Positions 63,619-64,000 of a stretch of DNA of 64,000 bases are shown here, one piece after another. Source of the stretch: Paenibacillus ihbetae (lineage in GTDB: Bacteria; Bacillota; Bacilli; Paenibacillales; Paenibacillaceae); NCBI RefSeq assembly GCF_002741055.1, contig NZ_CP016809.1:4690501-4754500 (forward strand), written 5' to 3'. Below the pieces are notes generated by a model. The model saw nothing but the letters and a program-made list of their open reading frames with translations, had not been told where the DNA came from and did not search any database. A program made the translations under genes and the position numbers. The first letter of the stretch is position 1; the number at the start of each line of letters is the position of its first letter.

Positions 63619-64000
63619 ATGAAAGCGATAACATTAAAAACAGAAAACGGATACAAGAAGACAGAGCAATCAAAGAGGACTGTATGGAAGGTGTTCAAAA
63701 ACCAGAAGTATCTTTACTTCATGTCCATCCCGTTCGTTCTTTGGGTCTTTGTCTTTCAGTACCTGCCTCTATGGGGCTGGACAATGGCCTTCCAAAAATA
63801 TAGACCCGGCGTAAGTTTTTTCGAACAAAAGTGGGTCGGATTCGAGCACTTCCGCACGTTGTTCCAGGATGACCATTTCTACCAGGTGCTCCGGAATACG
63901 CTGGCCATGAGCTTTATGGGACTAGCCGCGGGTTTCATCATACCGGTCGCCTTTGCCCTGATGCTCAATGAGGTTCGTTCACAGGTTATGAAACGTTTTG
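63619..64000 (+). CDS. sugar ABC transporter permease, LplB-like (start only)
   Basis: The first 127 codons of a permease cut by the window end. A basic N-terminus of about 35 residues leads to a first helix (YFMSIPFVLWVFVFQYLPLW), then GWTMAFQKYRPGVSFF and GFEHFRTLFQDDHFY, then a second helix starting near 100. This is the LplB/YtrF-like pattern of permeases for oligosaccharides or poly-galacturonate-type sugars in Paenibacillus. The ATG follows GAGAGGGGGG. It follows yesN by 85 bases and is the likely target of the sensor pair. Confidence 0.85.
   Translation, partial: MKAITLKTENGYKKTEQSKRTVWKVFKNQKYLYFMSIPFVLWVFVFQYLPLWGWTMAFQKYRPGVSFFEQKWVGFEHFRTLFQDDHFYQVLRNTLAMSFMGLAAGFIIPVAFALMLNEVRSQVMKRF

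Noticed and set aside
1..64000. CRISPR arrays, prophage or large mobile islands.
   Set aside because: No regularly spaced direct repeats, integrase, transposase or phage structural genes are seen. The tRNA-Ala gene has no adjacent integrase or repeated tRNA end.

Overview
The window looks like chromosomal DNA of a Paenibacillus-type, endospore-forming Bacillota. Base composition is moderately GC-rich, Shine-Dalgarno (SD) sequences are strong AAGGAGG types, and TTG and GTG starts are common. Spore genes are plentiful (cotJABC, a YheC/YheD cluster, ytrH/ytrI, ytvI, ytaF, an alpha/beta SASP). A GH36 alpha-galactosidase sits beside a YesM/YesN-type sensor pair and an LplB-type permease, an arrangement typical of Paenibacillus. 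The genus is an inference from family content and gene order; no database search was possible.

Layout. 1-4.1 kb: the tail of an MMPL-family exporter, the radical SAM protein YfkAB, a CNNM/CBS hemolysin-like protein and an AI-2E-family permease. 4.2-5.4 kb: the cotJABC spore-coat operon. 5.5-9.6 kb: a leftward two-component system, small membrane proteins and a HAD hydrolase. 9.7-18.1 kb: a leftward run of five ATP-grasp YheC/YheD paralogues with one GNAT acetyltransferase, divergent from yheB-yheA. 18.9-26.6 kb: ytoI, ytpI-ytrI-ytrH, dnaE, pgpA and a 62-residue protein. 26.7-36.5 kb: accDA, pyk, a thioesterase, fxsA, ytvI, then citZ-icd-mdh. 36.6-40.5 kb: a small membrane protein, a non-coding repeat-like element, an SDR oxidoreductase and a class I fumarase. 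40.7-49.4 kb: a phosphate block (phoR, phoP, a soluble CBS/chemoreceptor-like protein, pstSCAB, phoU). 49.6-56.7 kb: polA, mutM, ytaF, coaE, a lytic transglycosylase, a SASP gene, nrdR and tRNA-Ala. 56.8-64 kb: an AraC regulator, alpha-galactosidase, YesM/YesN-type sensor and regulator, and the start of a sugar ABC permease.

The backbone from dnaE to nrdR follows the Bacillus subtilis order in outline, with differences: no pfkA before pyk, no nrnA between ytrI and ytpI, a class I fumarase after mdh, and phoR placed before phoP. The phosphate block is tied together by three clusters of TTAACA-like hexamers at exact 11-base spacing, in front of phoP, the chemoreceptor-like gene and pstS. This suggests one PhoP regulon and draws a soluble signalling protein of unknown role into it.

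Most of the window is ordinary housekeeping DNA. The parts most worth a second look are the five-member ATP-grasp/GNAT spore cluster, the Pho-box-linked signalling protein, a 0.3 kb structured repeat-like element at about 37.3-37.6 kb, two predicted SD-sequestering leaders (pgpA and the 18194 gene), and a 39-bp tandem duplication inside a thioesterase gene.
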